Positions 36,050 through 45,638 of a DNA stretch of 64,000 nt are shown here, piece after piece. Below the pieces are notes generated by a model. That model had not been told where the DNA came from. It worked only from the letters and a program-made list of their open reading frames with translations, and did not search any database. Positions within the stretch are counted from its first letter, which is position 1; each line of letters opens with the position of its first letter. The DNA comes from Pseudomonas sp. P8_229 (GTDB lineage Bacteria > Pseudomonadota > Gammaproteobacteria > Pseudomonadales > Pseudomonadaceae), in the NCBI RefSeq assembly GCF_034008635.1, contig NZ_CP125378.1:2966001-3030000 (forward strand), in the 5' to 3' direction. The translations under genes were made by a program, and so were the position numbers.

Positions 36050-37618
36050 TCAATCTTCAAACCGGATCGGGCATTTCTCCGGCCCTTCCAGCTTCCTCAA
36101 CTCCTCCACCACCTGTGGCCGTGCGCGGCGCAAGGTCAGGCTGCGATCCTGGCGCAGCAGGCGCCGCGCTTCCTGGTGCAGCATCTCCACCCCCGAATAA
36201 TCGATGAAGTTGATCTGCTGCGCCTCGATCACCACCCGCGTGCCGTGCAGCCGTTGCAGGCGTACTTGCAGATAATGGCTGGCACCGAAGAAGATTGAGC
36301 CACCGACCCGCAGCACATCGTCCTCGCCATCGCGCCAATGTTGTACGCGCGGTTGTGAGGTGCGCTTGAGGTAGAAGAACAGCGACGCCAGCACCCCGGC
36401 ATAGATTGCCGTCTGCAATTCCAGCAGCAGGGTCGCGAGGCACGTCAGCGCCATGACCACGAACTCGGCGCGGCTGACCCGCAGCAACGAGCGGATGCCG
36501 CGATGATCCACCAGTCCCCAGGCGATCAGCAGAATGCTCCCGGCCATGGCCGGAATTGGAATGTGCGAGATCAGGCCCGTGCCGAAAATCGCGAACAACG
36601 CGACCCAGATCGCCGAAAACACCCCGGCCAGCGGCGAACAGGCGCCTGCCTCGTAACTCAGGCCTGAACGGGTGAACGAGCCGGCCGACAGCGACCCGGA
36701 GAAGAACGCACCGACGATATTCGATAAGCCCTGCGCGCGAACTTCCTGATTGGCATCGAGCAACTGCTGCGAGCGTGCAGCAATCGAGCGGGCAATCGAC
36801 AGGCTGGTGACCAGCCCGAGCATGCCCACCGCCACCGCGCTCGGCAGCAATCGCAGAATCAGATCCAGATCCAGCGGCAAACCACTGAACGGTGGCAAAC
36901 GCCCGACAAAGGCGCTGACCAGATGCACATGACCGAATATCGACGGCCATAGCCACACTACCGCACTGCCCAGCACCAGGGTTATCAACAGGGTTGGCCA
37001 GCGTGGTAGCAGTTGTCTGAGCACGAAACCGACCACTACCGTGGCCACGCCCAATACCAGTGAAGGTTTATCCACAGCCCGCAGGTGCTGCAGCAAGTCC
37101 ATCAGGCTGGCCAGTGCTGTGGCTTTCGCCGGAAGGTCCAGCCCCAACAGGTTCGGCAGTTGCCCGATGGCAATCACCACCGCTGCGCCAAGGGTGAAAC
37201 CCAGCACCACTGAATGCGAGACGAAATTCACCAAAGCGCCGAAGCGCAGCAGGCCGAGCAGCCACTGGAAAATCCCGGCGAGGAAGGTCAGCAGCAGGAT
37301 CAGAGTGATGTAGTCCTGCGACGCCGGCACGGCCAGAGGACTGACGCTGGCGAACAGCACTATGGAGATGGCGGCTGTCGGGCCGCAGATCAGGTGCCAA
37401 GATGAACCCCACAAACAGGAGATCAACACTGGGATGATCGCAGCGTAGAGGCCATATTCGGGTGGGAGACCGGCTATCAGCGCGTAGGCAATCGACTGGG
37501 GTAACGCGAGAATTGCGCCGCTGAGGCCGATGATCAGATCCCGTCCTACGCTGGCGCGGGTTTGCCGCGGGAGCCAGGTGAGAAAAGGGAAGAGAGAGTG
37601 GCGGCTGGGGAAGGCCAT
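36050..37618 (-). CDS. SulP-family anion transporter with STAS domain
   Basis: 522 aa. About eleven to twelve hydrophobic segments fill residues 28-410, including SLSGAILALPQSIAYALIAGLPPEYGLYAA near the start. A cytoplasmic STAS domain (about 425-505, VVIEAQQINFIDYSGVEML) follows. SulP proteins carry sulfate, bicarbonate or dicarboxylates; the substrate is not decided here. The adjacent choline-sulfatase locus releases sulfate, which makes sulfate plausible. Confidence 0.88.
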   Translation of the reverse strand: MAFPSRHSLFPFLTWLPRQTRASVGRDLIIGLSGAILALPQSIAYALIAGLPPEYGLYAAIIPVLISCLWGSSWHLICGPTAAISIVLFASVSPLAVPASQDYITLILLLTFLAGIFQWLLGLLRFGALVNFVSHSVVLGFTLGAAVVIAIGQLPNLLGLDLPAKATALASLMDLLQHLRAVDKPSLVLGVATVVVGFVLRQLLPRWPTLLITLVLGSAVVWLWPSIFGHVHLVSAFVGRLPPFSGLPLDLDLILRLLPSAVAVGMLGLVTSLSIARSIAARSQQLLDANQEVRAQGLSNIVGAFFSGSLSAGSFTRSGLSYEAGACSPLAGVFSAIWVALFAIFGTGLISHIPIPAMAGSILLIAWGLVDHRGIRSLLRVSRAEFVVMALTCLATLLLELQTAIYAGVLASLFFYLKRTSQPRVQHWRDGEDDVLRVGGSIFFGASHYLQVRLQRLHGTRVVIEAQQINFIDYSGVEMLHQEARRLLRQDRSLTLRRARPQVVEELRKLEGPEKCPIRFED

Positions 37619-37670
37619 GGATCCTCGCGGTTGGGGTTTTGTTCAAGGTTATCAGGGTGTCAGGGAAAGG

Positions 37671-37832
37671 GCCCTCACCCTAGCCCTCTCCCGGAGGGAG
37701 AGGGGACTGACCGAGGTGTTTGATGGAGATGCACCGACCTGCAATTTCGGAGTTGAGCGCAAGTTTAGAATCCAACAAATATCGGCTCCCTTCCCCCTCG
37801 CCCCCTTGGGGGAGAGGGCTGGCGTGAGGGGG
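37671..37832. repeat. REP-like GC-rich repeats (CCCTCACCC...CTCTCCC family)
   Basis: GCCCTCACCCTAGCCCTCTC with a CCGGAGGGAGAGGGG hairpin (37671-37710) is matched in reverse by CTTCCCCCTCGCCCCCTTGG...GGCGTGAGGGGG at 37789-37832. The rest of the 37619-37873 gap shows no gene. Confidence 0.8.
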
Positions 37833-37873
37833 CAAAAATCTCAAGCCAAGCCCAATTCCAACAAACCCATAAA

Positions 37874-38794
37874 TCAAAGCTTCGCCTTAACCGCCGCCAA
37901 CGCATCCTTCCCGTCAACCGTCTTCACCCCGTCCAGCCACTTGTCCAACACCGCCGGATTAGCCTTGATCCACGCCTTCGCCGCCGCGGCATTAGTGACC
38001 TTCTTGTTCACCACCTCAGCCATGATGCTGTTTTCCATCTCCTGCGTGAACGAAAGATTGGTCAGCAATTTACCCACATTCGGACAGGCCTCGGCGTAGC
38101 CTTTGCGCGTTAACGTGAACACGCTGCCGGTGTCGCCAAAGTATTTCTCGCCGCCCTTCAGGTAATGCATTTTCAACTGCACGTTCATCGGGTGCGGGGT
38201 CCAGCCGAGGAAGGTGACGAATTTCTGCTTCTTCACCGCCCGCGAGACTTCGGCGAGCATCGCCTGTTCGCTGGACTCGATCAGCTTCCACTGACCGAGG
38301 TCGAAGTCGTTCTTCTTGATGATTTCCTGCAACGAGATGTTCGCTGGCGCACCCGAGCCGATGCCGTAGATCTTCTTCTCGAATTTATCGGCGTATTTGT
38401 TCAGGTCGGCAAAATTGTGCACACCGGCGTCCCACACGTAGTCCGGCACGGCCAGGGTGAACTCGGTGCCGTCGAGGTTCTTCGCCAGTTGCGTCACGTC
38501 GCCAGTGGCGACGAATTTGTCGTAGAAGCCCTGCTGCGCCGGCATCCAGTTACCGAGGAACACGTCCACCTGGCCGTCCTTCAAACCACCAAAGGTGATC
38601 GGTACCGCGAGGGTGTCGACCTTGGCCTTGTAGCCCATGCCGTCCAGCAAAAAACCGGCGATGGCGTTGGTCGCGGCGATGTCGCTCCAGCCCGGATCGG
38701 CCATCTTCACTGTTTCGCAGCTTTGCTCGGCGAAGGCCGAGGCACTGCCCAGGGCCAACAGGCCAATCGTCAGTGCTGTGGATAACTTGCGCAT
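37874..38794 (-). CDS. choX: Choline ABC transporter substrate-binding protein
   Basis: 306 aa periplasmic protein of the ChoX/ProX type. The signal peptide ends near SASAFAEQ. The mature part has the OpuAC fold with features of choline binders (MADPGWSDIAATNAIAGFLLDGMGY, VFLGNWMPAQQGFYD, FLGWTPHPMN). It lies 16 bases after the choline-sulfatase gene, so choline import and choline-sulfate hydrolysis are co-expressed. The permease and ATPase genes are not in this window. Confidence 0.9.
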   Translation of the reverse strand: MRKLSTALTIGLLALGSASAFAEQSCETVKMADPGWSDIAATNAIAGFLLDGMGYKAKVDTLAVPITFGGLKDGQVDVFLGNWMPAQQGFYDKFVATGDVTQLAKNLDGTEFTLAVPDYVWDAGVHNFADLNKYADKFEKKIYGIGSGAPANISLQEIIKKNDFDLGQWKLIESSEQAMLAEVSRAVKKQKFVTFLGWTPHPMNVQLKMHYLKGGEKYFGDTGSVFTLTRKGYAEACPNVGKLLTNLSFTQEMENSIMAEVVNKKVTNAAAAKAWIKANPAVLDKWLDGVKTVDGKDALAAVKAKL

Positions 38795-38810
38795 GGACTT
38801 CCCCTTAACA

Positions 38811-40325
38811 TTATTGGTTTTGGCAGGGTTGTGGATAACGGGCCTTGCGCTCCAGATCGTCGAGGTCGATGTGGTTGCGCATGTACTGCTGACTGGCGTC
38901 CACCAGCGGCTGGTGATCCCAGCTCTTCAGCTTGCCGAGGGTCAGCGCCTCGGCGACGAAACGGCGGCGGCGCTGGCTGGCGAGCACATCGCGGTGGATT
39001 GCCGGAATGTCCCACTTGGTCCGCGCTTCGGCGAGAAAATCGTCGAACAGCTGGCGATGTTGCGGCGACTGGCTGAGTTCTTCGCGTTCACGCGGGTCGT
39101 TGTGCACATCGAAGAGTAGGCAAGGGTCGCTTTCGCTGTAGATAAACTTGTACGCGCCGCGACGGATCATCATCAGCGGGCTGAGCGTGCCTTCGGCCAT
39201 GTACTCGCCGAACACTTCGTCGTGGCCACCCTGCCCTTGCAGGTGCGCCAACAGCGAGCGGCCGTCCAGTGGCAGGCCCGGTTCCAGCGTGCCGCCAGCC
39301 AGCTCGACGAAGGTCGGCAACAGGTCAGCGGTGGACACGGCAGCACTGATCCGCCCGGCAGCGAACTGACTTGGGGCACTTATCAACAGGGGCACGCGGG
39401 CCGCCATCTCGAACCAGTGCATTTTGTACCAGAGGCCTTTCTCGCCGAGCATGTCGCCGTGGTCGCCGGAGAAAACGATGATGGTGTCGTCGATCAGCCC
39501 GGTATCCTCGAGGGTTTGCAGGAGTTTGCCGACGTTGGCGTCGATATAGCTGCAAGCCCCGAAGTACGCCCGGCGTGCGTCGCGGATTTTGGCCACCGGC
39601 AGCGGCTTGTCCCACAAGTCGTAGACCTTGAGCAGACGCTGCGAGTGTGGATCGAGGGAATGTTGATCCGGGGTGGTCGGCAACGGGATGTCGCCGTCGT
39701 CATACAAATCCCAGAACGCCTTGGGAATCGTGTACGGGTCGTGGGGGTGGGTCATCGACACGGTTAGGCAGAACGGCTGGTCGCCGTCCTCGCGAATATG
39801 GTCGAACAGGTACTGCTGGGCCTTGAACACCACCTCTTCATCGAAGTCGAGCTGGTTGGTGCGCACGCATGGCCCGGCCTGCAGCACCGAGGACATGTTG
39901 TGATACCAGCTCGGGCGCACGTCCGGTTCGTCCCAGTTCACTGCCCAGCCGTAGTCGGCCGGATAGATGTCGCTGGTCAGGCGTTCTTCATAACCATGCA
40001 GTTGATCCGGGCCGCAGAAATGCATCTTGCCCGACAGCGCCGTGCGATAGCCGAGGCGGCGCAGGTAGTGGGCGTAGGTCGGAATATCGGCGGGGAAATC
40101 GGCGGCGTTGTCGTAGGCGCCGATCTTGCTCGGCAACTGGCCGCTGACCAGGGTGAAACGCGACGGCGCGCACAATGGGCTGTTGCAGTAAGCGGCGTCG
40201 AACACCACGCCTTGGGCGGCGAGACGCGAAAGATTCGGCAGTTTGATTGGCGACGGGCCATAGATCGGCAACATTGGCGCGGCCATTTGATCGGCCATGA
40301 TGAAAAGAATGTTCTTGCGCTTCAT
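38811..40325 (-). CDS. betC: Choline-sulfatase
   Basis: Type I sulfatase (504 aa from this start) that splits choline-O-sulfate into choline and sulfate. The formylglycine motif CAPSR is at about residues 52-56, followed by the GQLPS...G segment. Metal ligands include MADQ near the N-terminus and FSGDHGDMLGEKG late. Choline-sulfatase features such as WDIPAIHRDVLASQRRRRFV are present. ATG 40325 (MKRKNILFIMADQ) is preferred; ATG 40343 is possible. Divergent from the LysR gene. Confidence 0.93.
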   Translation of the reverse strand: MKRKNILFIMADQMAAPMLPIYGPSPIKLPNLSRLAAQGVVFDAAYCNSPLCAPSRFTLVSGQLPSKIGAYDNAADFPADIPTYAHYLRRLGYRTALSGKMHFCGPDQLHGYEERLTSDIYPADYGWAVNWDEPDVRPSWYHNMSSVLQAGPCVRTNQLDFDEEVVFKAQQYLFDHIREDGDQPFCLTVSMTHPHDPYTIPKAFWDLYDDGDIPLPTTPDQHSLDPHSQRLLKVYDLWDKPLPVAKIRDARRAYFGACSYIDANVGKLLQTLEDTGLIDDTIIVFSGDHGDMLGEKGLWYKMHWFEMAARVPLLISAPSQFAAGRISAAVSTADLLPTFVELAGGTLEPGLPLDGRSLLAHLQGQGGHDEVFGEYMAEGTLSPLMMIRRGAYKFIYSESDPCLLFDVHNDPREREELSQSPQHRQLFDDFLAEARTKWDIPAIHRDVLASQRRRRFVAEALTLGKLKSWDHQPLVDASQQYMRNHIDLDDLERKARYPQPCQNQ

Positions 40326-40439
40326 GTGATCGCGGCATTCCATAGTGAATATTTATGCGACATTGCTGCGATCGAGCATGGAGTCCATGCCCAGTCCGGT
40401 AAAGCCCGCGCCGGACAATGACTAGGATAAGCCCAGCTT

Positions 40440-41390
40440 ATGTATGACGCCCTCGGAAACCTGTCGCTCGACCTGCTGCGCGCTTTTGAGGCAGCGGCGC
40501 GCCATCGCAGCTTTACCGCGGCGGCGGTGGAACTGGGCACCACGCAACCGGCGATCAGCCAGCAGATCAAGCGTTTGGAAGAACAGCTGGGTACGCGGCT
40601 GTTTGACCGGATCTACCGCGGTATCGAACTGACCGAGGGCGGGACGATCCTGTTCGAGCAGGTTAAGCTCGGTTTGCAGCATATTGATGCAGGGTTGAGC
40701 GCGATCAGTACACAGCAGCAACATGAGGTGTTGCAGGTCGCCACCGATTTCGCCTTTGCCGCGTATTGGCTGATGCCGCGCCTGCACCGCTTTCATGAAG
40801 CCAATCCGCAGGTCGACGTCAGCCTGGTGACCAGCGAGCGCAACCACAACATGCTGCGCACCGACATCGATGTCGCGGTGCTGTTTGGCGATGGGCGCTT
40901 CAAGCAGGGTGAAAGCCATTGGCTGTTCAGCGAAGAAGTGTTTCCGGTGTGCAGCCCGCAGTTGCTCAAGGACCGGCCCCTGCCCTTGCCCGCGCAGGCG
41001 TTGCTGGAGTTTCCGCTGCTGCACCTGCGCGGTGAAAACAGCAGCAACTGGTTCGACTGGAGCGGCCTGTTTCGCGAACTGGGCATCACGACCCCGCCGG
41101 CACCGGGGCAATTGCGTTTCGACAATTACACGCTGTTGATTCAAGCGGCCATTGGCGGTCAGGGCGTCGCTATCGGCTGGCGTCACCTTGTGGATAACTT
41201 GCTGACTCAGGGCTTGCTGTGCCGGCCCATTGCCGAGACCACACTGTCGCGTTTGGGTTATTACGTGGTGCTGCCACAACGTAAACGCCGTGGTGCGTTG
41301 ATTCAACAGTTTGTCGACTGGTTGATGGCCGAGCAGGCGAGCAGCGCCGAATCCCTCAGCGGGCTGGCGCTGCCGTCGATTGCGGTTTGA
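40440..41390 (+). CDS. LysR-family regulator of the choline-sulfate locus
   Basis: 316 aa. Winged helix-turn-helix at about residues 8-66 (FEAAARHRSFTAAAVELGTTQPAISQQIKRLEEQLG), then a GcvA-like substrate-binding domain. It is divergent from betC-choX across about 115 bases, the classic arrangement for a LysR activator of its neighbour. The expected inducer is choline or choline-O-sulfate (inference). A perfect DnaA box lies at 41189-41197. Confidence 0.9.
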   Translation: MYDALGNLSLDLLRAFEAAARHRSFTAAAVELGTTQPAISQQIKRLEEQLGTRLFDRIYRGIELTEGGTILFEQVKLGLQHIDAGLSAISTQQQHEVLQVATDFAFAAYWLMPRLHRFHEANPQVDVSLVTSERNHNMLRTDIDVAVLFGDGRFKQGESHWLFSEEVFPVCSPQLLKDRPLPLPAQALLEFPLLHLRGENSSNWFDWSGLFRELGITTPPAPGQLRFDNYTLLIQAAIGGQGVAIGWRHLVDNLLTQGLLCRPIAETTLSRLGYYVVLPQRKRRGALIQQFVDWLMAEQASSAESLSGLALPSIAV

Positions 41391-41394
41391 GGAT

Positions 41395-42057
41395 TCAGTC
41401 AGAGGCGGCCACGAAATTCACATGCTGATGCACATGCAGGTTCAGCCGCAGCTCATCGGCAATTCCCACCGCGACCCGGTTCAGGCGTTCCAGCGGCTCC
41501 GTCAGCCCCGGCTCGAGATTGCTGCCGACCTGGCTGAAATGCTCGATGGTCAGCCCCGCTACACCGTGGGGCGCGTTCACCAGCGTCCATTGCAACGGGC
41601 TGCTTTGCAGGGCTTCGCGGATTTCTTCGGCGGCGTGGCGTTGCAGCTCGTCGTCCAGATCCGGCTCGTCGAGCACGGCAAAATTCCCCACCAGAAACAG
41701 CCGTGGCACGTTGGCCGCTTGCAGGCCGTCGACCAACGCATCGACCGCCAGCACCTGTTCCACCGGCCCCAGCACCACGGAGCGTTCCACATGGTCGCTG
41801 CTGAACGGCAGGCCTGGCGCGTCCAGCAAGCAGATCACCGCCGAGCTGCCCGCTACGCTTTGCTTGACCCGCTCGGCGTCGAACAGATCGCCACTCTTGG
41901 TGCGCAGGCCGGGACGTGGCGCGAGTACGTTCAAATCGTCGAGAATCGCGATGACTTCATGCTGCCTGCGCAGCATTTCAGCCATCAACGCGCCGCCGAG
42001 GCTGGCCATGGCACCATAGAGCACTACCTTCACCGTCGGGGTTTCGGCATTTTTCAT
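41395..42057 (-). CDS. NAD(P)-binding Rossmann protein, NmrA/SDR-like
   Basis: 220 aa. An N-terminal GAMASLGGALMAEML motif (glycine-rich, GxxxxxG-type) begins a Rossmann fold, with a middle region typical of NAD(P)H-binding epimerase-like proteins. ATG 42057 has AGGAGCT upstream; a longer frame to 42150 is not needed. No enzyme activity can be assigned. Its stop is five bases from that of the LysR gene (convergent). Confidence 0.75.
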   Translation of the reverse strand: MKNAETPTVKVVLYGAMASLGGALMAEMLRRQHEVIAILDDLNVLAPRPGLRTKSGDLFDAERVKQSVAGSSAVICLLDAPGLPFSSDHVERSVVLGPVEQVLAVDALVDGLQAANVPRLFLVGNFAVLDEPDLDDELQRHAAEEIREALQSSPLQWTLVNAPHGVAGLTIEHFSQVGSNLEPGLTEPLERLNRVAVGIADELRLNLHVHQHVNFVAASD

Positions 42058-42136
42058 GGCTGAGCTCCTGTTCCTGTCATATCGCGTGTGACCCACAGGA
42101 AACGGCGAGGGTTCGAATCGATTCAGAGGCTTGCAG

Positions 42137-42463
42137 ATGCACACGATCAAGGGCTACCACGCCCATATCTATTACGACGCCAGCACGATCGCCCAGGCCC
42201 GGGCCTTGTGCGAACTGGCGGCGCAGACATTTACCTTGAAGATGGGCCGGATGCACGAGCGCCCGGTCGGCCCGCACCCGGACTGGAGCTGCCAACTGGC
42301 CTTTGGCCCGGAGCTGATTGGCGAGGTGCTGCCGTGGCTGGCGCTCAATCGCAAGGGACTGGTGGTGTTCCTGCACCCGGACACTGGCGATGATTTGCTC
42401 GACCACACCGAGCATGCGATCTGGATGGGCGCGATCCGCCCGCTGGACCTGTCTATTTTTTAA
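42137..42463 (+). CDS. DOPA 4,5-dioxygenase-family protein
   Basis: 108 aa, starting MHTIKGYHAHIYYD. Histidines in GYHAHIYY, RPVGPHPDWSCQLAF and VVFLHPDTGDDLLDHTEH match the small DODA-like family. In plants and fungi this family opens the DOPA ring to make betalain-type pigments; in bacteria the substrate is usually unknown. It abuts the GFA gene tail to tail. Confidence 0.85.
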   Translation: MHTIKGYHAHIYYDASTIAQARALCELAAQTFTLKMGRMHERPVGPHPDWSCQLAFGPELIGEVLPWLALNRKGLVVFLHPDTGDDLLDHTEHAIWMGAIRPLDLSIF

Positions 42464-42865
42464 TCAAAGAGTTTCTTCCGGTTCCCCCGGCAGATGCTCG
42501 TCAAGACGCAGCCAAGGCAACTGGCTGTCAGTCCAGATATGCCGCTCGGCTGCTGCGCGCTCCGGGTGATCCAGCGTGGCAATGGTCACATCGATGCTTT
42601 CGGGGCTGAGCAGGGTCACCAGCGCCAGCTGCGCCCCGCACTGCGCACAGAAGTAGCGCGCGCAACTGCTCGACGAGTCATAGCGCGAAGGCGCCCCAGC
42701 CAGCCACTGGAAGCTGGCCATCGGCACGGTGATCCACGTGGTGACGATGCCACCGCTGACCTTGCGGCAGATCGAACAATGGCAGTGGGCGATGTCACGT
42801 AAAGTCCCGCTGAACTGATAGCGAATGTGTCCGCAGTGGCAGCCACCGTTGTGCAATTCACCCAT
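42464..42865 (-). CDS. GFA-family zinc protein
   Basis: 133 aa with the seven-cysteine GFA pattern: GGCHCGHIRYQF, AHCHCSICRKVSG and FCAQCGAQL. The family is named for glutathione-dependent formaldehyde-activating enzyme, but most members lack a proven role. Its stop codon directly follows that of the DODA-like gene. Confidence 0.87.
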   Translation of the reverse strand: MGELHNGGCHCGHIRYQFSGTLRDIAHCHCSICRKVSGGIVTTWITVPMASFQWLAGAPSRYDSSSSCARYFCAQCGAQLALVTLLSPESIDVTIATLDHPERAAAERHIWTDSQLPWLRLDEHLPGEPEETL

Positions 42866-43188
42866 GTCCGCGCCCTCCCGTCCCCGAATTGATTGACTCT
42901 AGCTGCATCCGACGGCCGGTTGACCATTCGCCCCACGCTTTCTTCAGCGAAAGGTAGTTGAAAGGTTGCCCGATTAGGATCGCCGCCACTACCGGCAACA
43001 GACCGGTTGGCCAAGGCGTGTGATCGCTCGCACGTCAGGCCCAATTAACAACAACAATGGTGATTCTGATGTCCTCTGTAGCCCGCCTTCTCGCTGAAAC
43101 TCCGCCCGTACGTCTCGTGCTTCCCGTTCTGCGCTGATCCCGTCCGATCCGCTCACTTCACTCGCCGCGCTACGCCTGGAGTATTCCC
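42866..43188. promoter_or_regulatory. Leader region of the CitMHS transporter gene
   Basis: About 320 bases. No large gene. A 26-codon frame (43057-43137, starting MVILMSSVARLLAE) ends 51 bases before the transporter start. It could be a leader peptide, but its ribosome site is weak. The region presumably holds promoters for both divergent genes. Confidence 0.4.
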
Positions 43189-44496
43189 ATGCTGACTTTC
43201 CTTGGCTTTGCCATGGTCATCACGTTCATGTTCCTGATCATGACCAAGCGCCTGTCTGCGCTGATCGCCCTGATCATCATCCCGATCCTGTTCGCCCTGT
43301 TCGGTGGCTTTGCGCCGAAGATCGGCCCGATGATGCTCGAAGGTATCACCAAGCTCGCGCCGACCGGCGTGATGCTGATGTTCGCCATTCTGTACTTCGC
43401 CCTGATGATCGACTCCGGCCTGTTTGACCCGGCCGTGCGCAAGATCCTCAAACTGGTCAAGGGCGACCCGTTGAAAGTTTCGGTCGGTACCGCCGTGCTG
43501 GCGCTCGTCGTCTCCCTCGATGGTGACGGCGCGACCACTTACATGATCTGCGTGGCCGCCATGCTGCCGCTGTACAGCCGCATCGGCATGAGCCCGCGAA
43601 TCATGGCCGGTCTGATCATCCTCGCCGGTGGCGTGATGAACATGACCCCCTGGGGTGGCCCGACCGCCCGTGCCGCCAGTGCGCTGCATGTCGATCCGTC
43701 GGACATCTTCGTGCCGATGATCCCGGCGATGGCCGCCGGTGTGGTGGCGATCCTGATCATTGCCTACTTCTACGGCAAACGTGAACGTGCGCGTCTGGGT
43801 GAGCTGCACCTGATTGGCGACGAGATCGATCACAGCGAAATCAGCGTGTCACAATTCCCGGATGCCCGTCGTCCGAAGCTGATCTGGTTCAACGGCCTGC
43901 TGACCCTGGCGCTGATGTGCACCCTGATCGCCGGCCTGCTGCCGCTGCCGGTGCTGTTCATGGTGGCGTTCAGCATCGCGATGATCGTCAACTACCCTTG
44001 CCTGCAAATGCAGAAGGACCGTGTTTCGGCCCACGCCGGTAGCGTGCTGTCGGTGGTCAGTCTGATTTTCGCGGCGGGTATCTTCACCGGTATCCTGTCC
44101 GGAACCGGCATGGTCGACGCCATGTCGAAAAGCCTGCTGGCGGTGATTCCGGACTTCCTCGGCCCGTACCTGGCGGTCATCACGGCGCTGGTGAGCATGC
44201 CGTTCACGTTCTTCATGTCGAACGACGCGTTCTACTACGGCGTGTTGCCGGTGCTCTCCGAAGCGGCCAGCCATTACGGCATCACCGCGGTGGAAATGGC
44301 CCGTGCCTCGATCGTCGGTCAGCCCGTCCACCTGCTGAGTCCACTGGTTCCGTCGACTTACCTGCTGGTGGCGTTGGCCGGTATCGAATTCGGTGACCAC
44401 CAGCGCTTCACCCTGAAGTGGGCAGTGCTGGTCTGCCTGTGCATACTGGTGGCCGCCTTGCTGCTGGGGACTTTCCCGCTGTTCAGCACGTTGTAA
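43189..44496 (+). CDS. CitMHS-family citrate-metal:proton symporter
   Basis: 435 aa with about eleven to twelve hydrophobic segments. The start MLTFLGFAMVITFMFLIMTKRLSAL and inner motifs SLDGDGATTYMI and GGVMNMTPWGGPTARAAS are typical of CitMHS transporters, which import citrate complexed with Mg2+ or Ca2+ with protons. GGAG precedes the ATG. Metal preference is not readable. Confidence 0.9.
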   Translation: MLTFLGFAMVITFMFLIMTKRLSALIALIIIPILFALFGGFAPKIGPMMLEGITKLAPTGVMLMFAILYFALMIDSGLFDPAVRKILKLVKGDPLKVSVGTAVLALVVSLDGDGATTYMICVAAMLPLYSRIGMSPRIMAGLIILAGGVMNMTPWGGPTARAASALHVDPSDIFVPMIPAMAAGVVAILIIAYFYGKRERARLGELHLIGDEIDHSEISVSQFPDARRPKLIWFNGLLTLALMCTLIAGLLPLPVLFMVAFSIAMIVNYPCLQMQKDRVSAHAGSVLSVVSLIFAAGIFTGILSGTGMVDAMSKSLLAVIPDFLGPYLAVITALVSMPFTFFMSNDAFYYGVLPVLSEAASHYGITAVEMARASIVGQPVHLLSPLVPSTYLLVALAGIEFGDHQRFTLKWAVLVCLCILVAALLLGTFPLFSTL

Positions 44497-44510
44497 CGGC
44501 ATTCACTCAC

Positions 44511-44545
44511 CATGACGCCAGCTGCTTGCTGGCGTCATGGTTTAA
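44511..44545 (+). terminator. Hairpin after the CitMHS gene
   Basis: CCATGACGCCAGC, loop TGCTT, GCTGGCGTCATGG, then TTTAA. A strong perfect stem with a short T stretch, 14 bases past the stop codon and about 25 bases before the next gene. Confidence 0.75.
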
Positions 44546-44566
44546 CACTCGCTCAAAGGAATACAC

Positions 44567-45334
44567 ATGGATTGGCTGACCAACCCCGAAATCTGGGTTG
44601 CCTTCTTTACCCTGACCGCCCTGGAAATCGTTCTGGGCATCGATAACATCATCATGATTTCGATCCTGGTCAGCCGCATGCCCAAACACATGCAGCAGCG
44701 CACGCGGATCTTCGGGCTTGGCCTGGCGATGATCACGCGGATCCTGTTGCTGCTGTCGATCACCTGGGTCATGCGCCTGACGGCCGACCTGTTCGTGGTG
44801 TTCGGCCAGGGCATTTCCGGTCGCGACCTGATCCTGTTCTTCGGTGGTCTGTTCCTGCTGTGGAAGAGCTCGCAAGAGATGTACCACGCGCTTGAAGGCG
44901 AAGACGAAAGTGGCGACGAGCCTTCGGGCAAGGGCGGCAACTTCCTCTACACCATCATCCAGATCGCGATCATCGACATCGTGTTCTCGCTGGATTCGGT
45001 GATCACCGCTGTCGGCATGGTGTCCCACGTGCCGGTGATGGTCGCGGCGATTGTCGTGGCGGTGCTGGTGATGATGCTGGCCTCGGGCAAGATCAGCGAA
45101 TTCATCGACGAGCACCCGTCGCTGAAGATGCTCGCGCTGTCGTTCCTGCTGGTGGTCGGTACTGTACTGATTGCCGAAGCGTTCGACGTGCACGTGCCGA
45201 AGGGCTACGTCTACTTCGCCATGGGCTTCTCGCTGGCGGTTGAAGCGATCAACATCAAACTGCGCACGGCGATGGCCAAGAAGAAAAAGCAGCAGGAACC
45301 AGTGAAACTGCGCAAGGACATCCCGGGGCAGTAA
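44567..45334 (+). CDS. TerC-family integral membrane protein
   Basis: 255 aa with seven or so membrane segments. Acidic membrane motifs FTLTALEIVLGIDNIIMI and IAIIDIVFSLDSVITAVGM match the TerC/Alx family, linked to manganese export and to tellurite resistance in some species. The C-terminus is Lys-rich. AGGA precedes the ATG. Confidence 0.92.
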   Translation: MDWLTNPEIWVAFFTLTALEIVLGIDNIIMISILVSRMPKHMQQRTRIFGLGLAMITRILLLLSITWVMRLTADLFVVFGQGISGRDLILFFGGLFLLWKSSQEMYHALEGEDESGDEPSGKGGNFLYTIIQIAIIDIVFSLDSVITAVGMVSHVPVMVAAIVVAVLVMMLASGKISEFIDEHPSLKMLALSFLLVVGTVLIAEAFDVHVPKGYVYFAMGFSLAVEAINIKLRTAMAKKKKQQEPVKLRKDIPGQ

Positions 45335-45360
45335 TCCGGTAGCACATACGCAACACCCCT

Positions 45361-45450
45361 TGTAGGAGAGAGCCTGCTCGCGATAGCGGCCTGTCAGTCA
45401 ACATCAATGTTGAAGCTGATGGCCCTATCGCGAGCAGGCTCACTCCTACA
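45361..45450. repeat. REP-like inverted pair
   Basis: TGTAGGAGAGAGCCTGCTCG from 45361 and the complementary arm ending GGCTCACTCCTACA at 45450, same family as at 35939-36022. It lies in the gap after the TerC gene; the following bases to 45638 show no gene. Confidence 0.9.
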
Positions 45451-45638
45451 TTTGTTTGTGCATCACAGGGGACGTGCATGAGCCCATTTTCATGACACTT
45501 TTGTTTCAATCCACTGTTTAGCTGTGCAATGCTGGCGCCCAGTCCGTTAGCCAACTACAGCTTAAGTATCAAAAACGTAGAAACCGCGCGGTACCGTCAA
45601 CTTGCTCCTCTGGGGCGCTGCTACTACAGGGGGTCTGC

